Positions 29,154 to 32,057 of a stretch of 32,057 bases of DNA are shown here, in pieces. Within the stretch, counting starts at the first letter, position 1. Each line of letters opens with the position of its first letter. The position numbers and the translations under genes were made by a program. Source of the stretch: Ascoidea tarda (nom. inval.) (lineage: Eukaryota; Ascomycota; Saccharomycetes; Ascoideales; Ascoideaceae); NCBI GenBank assembly GCA_030560485.1, contig JAKTTS010000132.1, positions 1-32,057 of the forward strand. Reading direction: 5' to 3'. Under the pieces are notes generated by a model. The model saw only the letters and a list, made by a program, of their open reading frames with translations, had not been told where the DNA came from and did not search any database.

Positions 29154-31298
29154 CTATTCATTAATTTGGTGATCAATTTGAGTGTTAAAATTTGAGTAAA
29201 GATCATCAGTATCTTTTTTAAATTGACGAATGTCAAAGTTATCATGGTTAGTATTAGCCCAATCGTCATCATTTGAGATGTTGAACATTAAGTCGTAATC
29301 AAAGTGATTTTCAAAGTGATTGTTGATATTTGTTTGATTAGTGGTGTTGATAATATTTTTTGTAATAATTAGAGGTAGATCATCGAGTACGATGATTTTT
29401 ATATTTGGTAAATAATGAATTAATTTATCTATAAAGAATTTATAATAGTGAGATAAGCATTTGAAGATTAGATTTATATCGAATTTGTTATAAAAATCCG
29501 ATAAGAGATAGTTTTTGTTGAAAGATTTGATATAGTGAATGGTGTTGAATTTAAAATAGCAGTATTTGATATTGATCGAAGGGGTAGGATGATCTAGATA
29601 GTTTGATAGATTTAGCATTTTATTTGATCTGAATGAGTTTTTTAGGTTATTTAGAATTTCAATTATAAAAGTACAGATGTAGTTTAAGAAATTTCTATTG
29701 TGTTGAAAGATATCAAAAAAGGGGGAAAATTTTTTTTTGAAATTTGAGCAATGGAGACAATTGCAAAAGAATTTAAAATTTAGATTCTTTGTATCGAAAT
29801 TCGAGTTATTTGTAAATAGGTTTTTCAAGAAGATTCTATGAAAGTCGAGAGTTAGGTCGATATAGGATAAATTTAAATTTGAGAGAGAGATTAAGTTTAG
29901 GTTGAGGTGGTTGATTAGGGAATTATAGTTTGAGTTGTAGTTGTTTACTATTAAGAGATTATTTTGGTCATTGAAATCTTTGTAGTTTAGTTTGAGTAGT
30001 TTTAGATTTGGCAATGAGAAGATGAAAGTGTATATATCGTTTAAGATTTGAAAGTTTGATAGAGGTAAGTTGATTAGATTTAGCTGGAGTAGGTTGTTAA
30101 AGTTGTTGAATATTTTTGAGAATTTTAGGGTATTTATAAAGGAGATCCATAGTTTGATGCATTCGCATTGGTTGAAATGGTAGCACCATTGGTTTATGGT
30201 TAGGTGTTTTAGGAGAGACAAGTCAATAAAATTTTGAAAGAATTTGATTGAGATTGGGTTATTTGTAAAGTCCTGAGGGTTATCGAAATCAATTGAGATG
30301 TTTAGAGATTTGACATTTTGAAAAATGATTTTTTTTTTGTAGTAGTGGTAGTTGTAGTTGTAGTTGTAATTGTTATAATTGTCATTGTTTGATAGTAGGT
30401 TTAGTGAGTTGACAATGAAGGTTAGGTTTGATATGAAATTTTTAGTGCCGAAAAAATGAAGATCGATATTTTTGATGATAAGAGAGTTTGATAGGAATTT
30501 TTTTTGGAATTTTTGGAAAAAGGAAAAGTTTCTGCTGAAATTGGTGTCCCAGATGTAGTAGTCGTTGATGTATTTCAATTCCAAATTGTTCGAGATAGAA
30601 TCTATGATTTGCTGAGTTAGGAAAGGTTTGGTAGCATTGTTGTAGTTTGTATTATAGTAGTCATAAAAAGCCTTTTGAATTATAGAATTTTTGAATAGTA
30701 GAGATATGTTGTTGTTGTGGGTTGATAGGGGAATTAAGATTTTGGAGAATATCAAATCTAGCAAGTAGGCATCGAAATCGTCATGCAACGAGACAAAATT
30801 CCAATCAAAGTAAATGGTGTTGATTAGAGGTAAATATGAGAGATGTTTGTTGATGGTAGAAATCAAGATTTTTAAGGATGAAGAAAAATTCAATATTCTT
30901 TTGTAGTTGTAGAGTATCATTTTCTCTTTATCGTCCAAGGCAGAGTGCTGGAGGATTTTCTGATTTATAATGGAGTCGATTGAGTCTCTTGGAGGCAATT
31001 TGTCATTGAAGCAGTCTGAGTAAAGCAACTGGTAGTCAATTTTCAAGTAGGAGTACTGGGCAAGATTGTAGAAGAGAGGATCGACTCCCAGAGAGGAGTT
31101 CCAACTCAATATTTTGTAGTCGTTGAGGTAGATCTTGTTGTAGATGATGGAAAGAGCGAGCTTGTGGAAATAAGAGTTCAAGCATAAAACCTTGGTGACG
31201 AGGACATGAGAGTCAAGGAGAGAAAGTACCCTAAGCACAATCTCGCTGGGAAGCTCCGAAATGGAGCCTCTGCTGCTTCTGCTGCTTTTGCTGTTCAT
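29154..31298 (-). CDS. Large F-box-like, leucine-rich protein of unknown function
   Basis: I do not recognise an orthologue. From the ATG at 31298 the protein has 714 residues. Residues 13-60 (SISELPSEIVLRVLSLLDSH and on to YNKIYL) fit an F-box: LPxEI, then LxxL, a hydrophobic core and a closing I-Y. F-box proteins recruit substrates to SCF ubiquitin ligases through Skp1. The remainder is rich in Leu, Asn, Ile and Phe with irregular leucine-rich-repeat-like strands (LKSLNISIDF-like, LLKHLTINQW, LLQLNLINLPLSNF, NLKLLKLNY). A Cys cluster CNCLHC lies at 512-517 and another, CECIKLW, lies earlier. The C-terminus is acidic and Asn-rich. A start further upstream would need a non-ATG codon, so the ATG at 31298 is chosen. 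It shares a promoter with OCA5. Confidence 0.65.
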   Translation of the reverse strand: MNSKSSRSSRGSISELPSEIVLRVLSLLDSHVLVTKVLCLNSYFHKLALSIIYNKIYLNDYKILSWNSSLGVDPLFYNLAQYSYLKIDYQLLYSDCFNDKLPPRDSIDSIINQKILQHSALDDKEKMILYNYKRILNFSSSLKILISTINKHLSYLPLINTIYFDWNFVSLHDDFDAYLLDLIFSKILIPLSTHNNNISLLFKNSIIQKAFYDYYNTNYNNATKPFLTQQIIDSISNNLELKYINDYYIWDTNFSRNFSFFQKFQKKFLSNSLIIKNIDLHFFGTKNFISNLTFIVNSLNLLSNNDNYNNYNYNYNYHYYKKKIIFQNVKSLNISIDFDNPQDFTNNPISIKFFQNFIDLSLLKHLTINQWCYHFNQCECIKLWISFINTLKFSKIFNNFNNLLQLNLINLPLSNFQILNDIYTFIFSLPNLKLLKLNYKDFNDQNNLLIVNNYNSNYNSLINHLNLNLISLSNLNLSYIDLTLDFHRIFLKNLFTNNSNFDTKNLNFKFFCNCLHCSNFKKKFSPFFDIFQHNRNFLNYICTFIIEILNNLKNSFRSNKMLNLSNYLDHPTPSINIKYCYFKFNTIHYIKSFNKNYLLSDFYNKFDINLIFKCLSHYYKFFIDKLIHYLPNIKIIVLDDLPLIITKNIINTTNQTNINNHFENHFDYDLMFNISNDDDWANTNHDNFDIRQFKKDTDDLYSNFNTQIDHQINE

Positions 31299-31781
31299 GT
31301 TGAAGACGAAGTTCTCATCGAAGGCTCCTCCACTCCAAAAATAGCTGTGCTCCCAAAAACCCAAAGCGGAAGGCGGCCACAAACAAGAATCAGACACGTG
31401 CTGCTGAGTCAGCTCTGAGTCATTTTTATCACGTGTAAGATGACGTATATATGACGCAACCGTGCAGCCAAGCTCGTGCAACAGCAGCGTGCTTTTCACG
31501 TGAGTGTAGAAGTGAACTCAAACACGTGACTGCTCCGCGATGTCCGCGCACGAGCGGGCTCCGGCGGCCATTTTTTGCGTCTCCTCCACAATTGCAGTTT
31601 ACAGAAAAAGGTGAAGTGAAAAATTCCTGTTTCTGATGGTTGAAGGTTGTTTTACTCTGATCTGCTTTCTTTGGTTCGTCTGCTTCTCCTCTGGTTTCTT
31701 GCTCAGCACTTTGCTTTGTTTGTTCTGCAGTGCTAGCTCCAATTCCAGCTCACTTCTGTCCCTGCTCCTGCTTTTGAGAAA
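31299..31781. promoter_or_regulatory. Divergent promoter rich in CACGTG and TGAGTCA sites
   Basis: This 483-bp spacer lies between the F-box-like gene and OCA5. CACGTG is at 31395-31400, 31430-31435, 31497-31502 and 31523-31528. TGAGTCA is at 31405-31411 and 31416-31422. A TGACGTA with an adjoining TATATA lies at 31440-31452. The middle is GC-rich (about 31370-31610), and a T/C-rich leader precedes OCA5. CACGTG is the core of Cbf1, Pho4 and Tye7-type bHLH sites; TGAGTCA is the Gcn4 site. Confidence 0.75.
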
Positions 31782-32057
31782 ATGACAGCAGAAACTTTTG
31801 TTCCGAGTTCATCCATCTACAACAACCATTACAGCAACAACTACAATCATCAGAAATCCAAATCCACCACCACCAAAACTACCCTGGACAACGCAAATAA
31901 CGACTCCAATCTAAACTCGCTCATAATAAACTTGATTCTCAAGTTTATTGAGAACCAAAACATCGATGCCTTGGCTCTAATCGCGAGACAAAAGGGTTTA
32001 CCACCTTTTTTACGATACAAAATTTGGCCCTTATTACTAAAAAATCATCCTTTTGTT
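31782..32057 (+). CDS. OCA5: Oca5-like TBC-domain protein, N-terminal part only
   Basis: The frame is open from the ATG at 31782 to the right edge, giving 92 residues. After a Ser/Asn/Thr-rich start (about 1-45), [20 protein letters not shown] then [17 protein letters not shown] aligns with the start of yeast Oca5, where a similar segment has LAR..GVPP.LR..VWPILLKYHP. Oca5 proteins carry a divergent Rab-GAP TBC domain. In S. cerevisiae Oca5 belongs to the Oca group tied to oxidant-induced cell-cycle arrest and inositol pyrophosphate biology. The TBC catalytic Arg and Gln positions lie beyond the window. A generic TBC Rab-GAP is the alternative. Confidence 0.75.
   Translation, partial: MTAETFVPSSSIYNNHYSNNYNHQKSKSTTTKTTLDNANNDSNLNSLIINLILKFIENQNIDALALIARQKGLPPFLRYKIWPLLLKNHPFV

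Noticed and set aside
31428-31435. ATCACGTG, a match to centromere element CDEI
   Set aside because: No 80-bp AT-rich CDEII followed by a CDEIII core is adjacent, and several other CACGTG sites lie in the same promoter, so a regulatory E-box is the simpler reading.

Overview
The window is nuclear chromosomal DNA of a budding yeast (Saccharomycotina). The evidence is an AT-rich background, compact and almost intronless genes, and the one clear intron carrying a GTATGT donor and a TACTAAT branch site. The proteins (Prs3, Kip2, Tgs1, Tim22, Ssp120, Kap95, Scj1, Frs1, Atg18, Oca5 and a siderophore-type transporter) align best with Saccharomycotina families. Many proteins carry long Asn/Ser-rich inserts, and CTG codons are very rare. 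One CTG in the FRS1 homologue sits at a position that is Leu in the family, which mildly favours a Leu reading. I cannot name the species.

Layout, left to right. A phospholipase B gene (-) runs off the left edge. Next come a frameshifted, stop-ridden amino acid permease relic (-), an AMMECR1-family gene (-), and PRS3 (-) with a 170-nt intron ending in an unusual AAG acceptor. KIP2 kinesin (+) is divergent from PRS3. TGS1 (-), TIM22 (-) and SSP120 (-) follow, with SSP120 divergent from KAP95 (+). SCJ1 (-) and FRS1 (+) share a promoter holding a GTCCGG cluster and a Gcn4-type site. ATG18 (-) is followed by a 2.8-kb gene-poor stretch, then a siderophore-type MFS transporter (+). A large F-box-like protein (-) and an OCA5 homologue (+, cut by the right edge) share a promoter with four CACGTG and two TGAGTCA sites.

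The genes are housekeeping genes of unrelated pathways: PRPP synthesis, cap hypermethylation, mitochondrial and nuclear import, ER folding, tRNA charging and autophagy. There is no operon-like or gene-cluster logic, and I found no new multigene system. The interesting points are local: the permease relic, the AAG splice acceptor with a tandem repeat inside the intron, an HDEF (not HDEL/KDEL) C-terminus on the ER chaperone, very long inserts in Atg18 and phospholipase B, promoter motif clusters, and GC-rich islands over promoters in an otherwise AT-rich sequence.

I recognised no tRNA, rRNA, snoRNA, transposon, LTR or CRISPR array.
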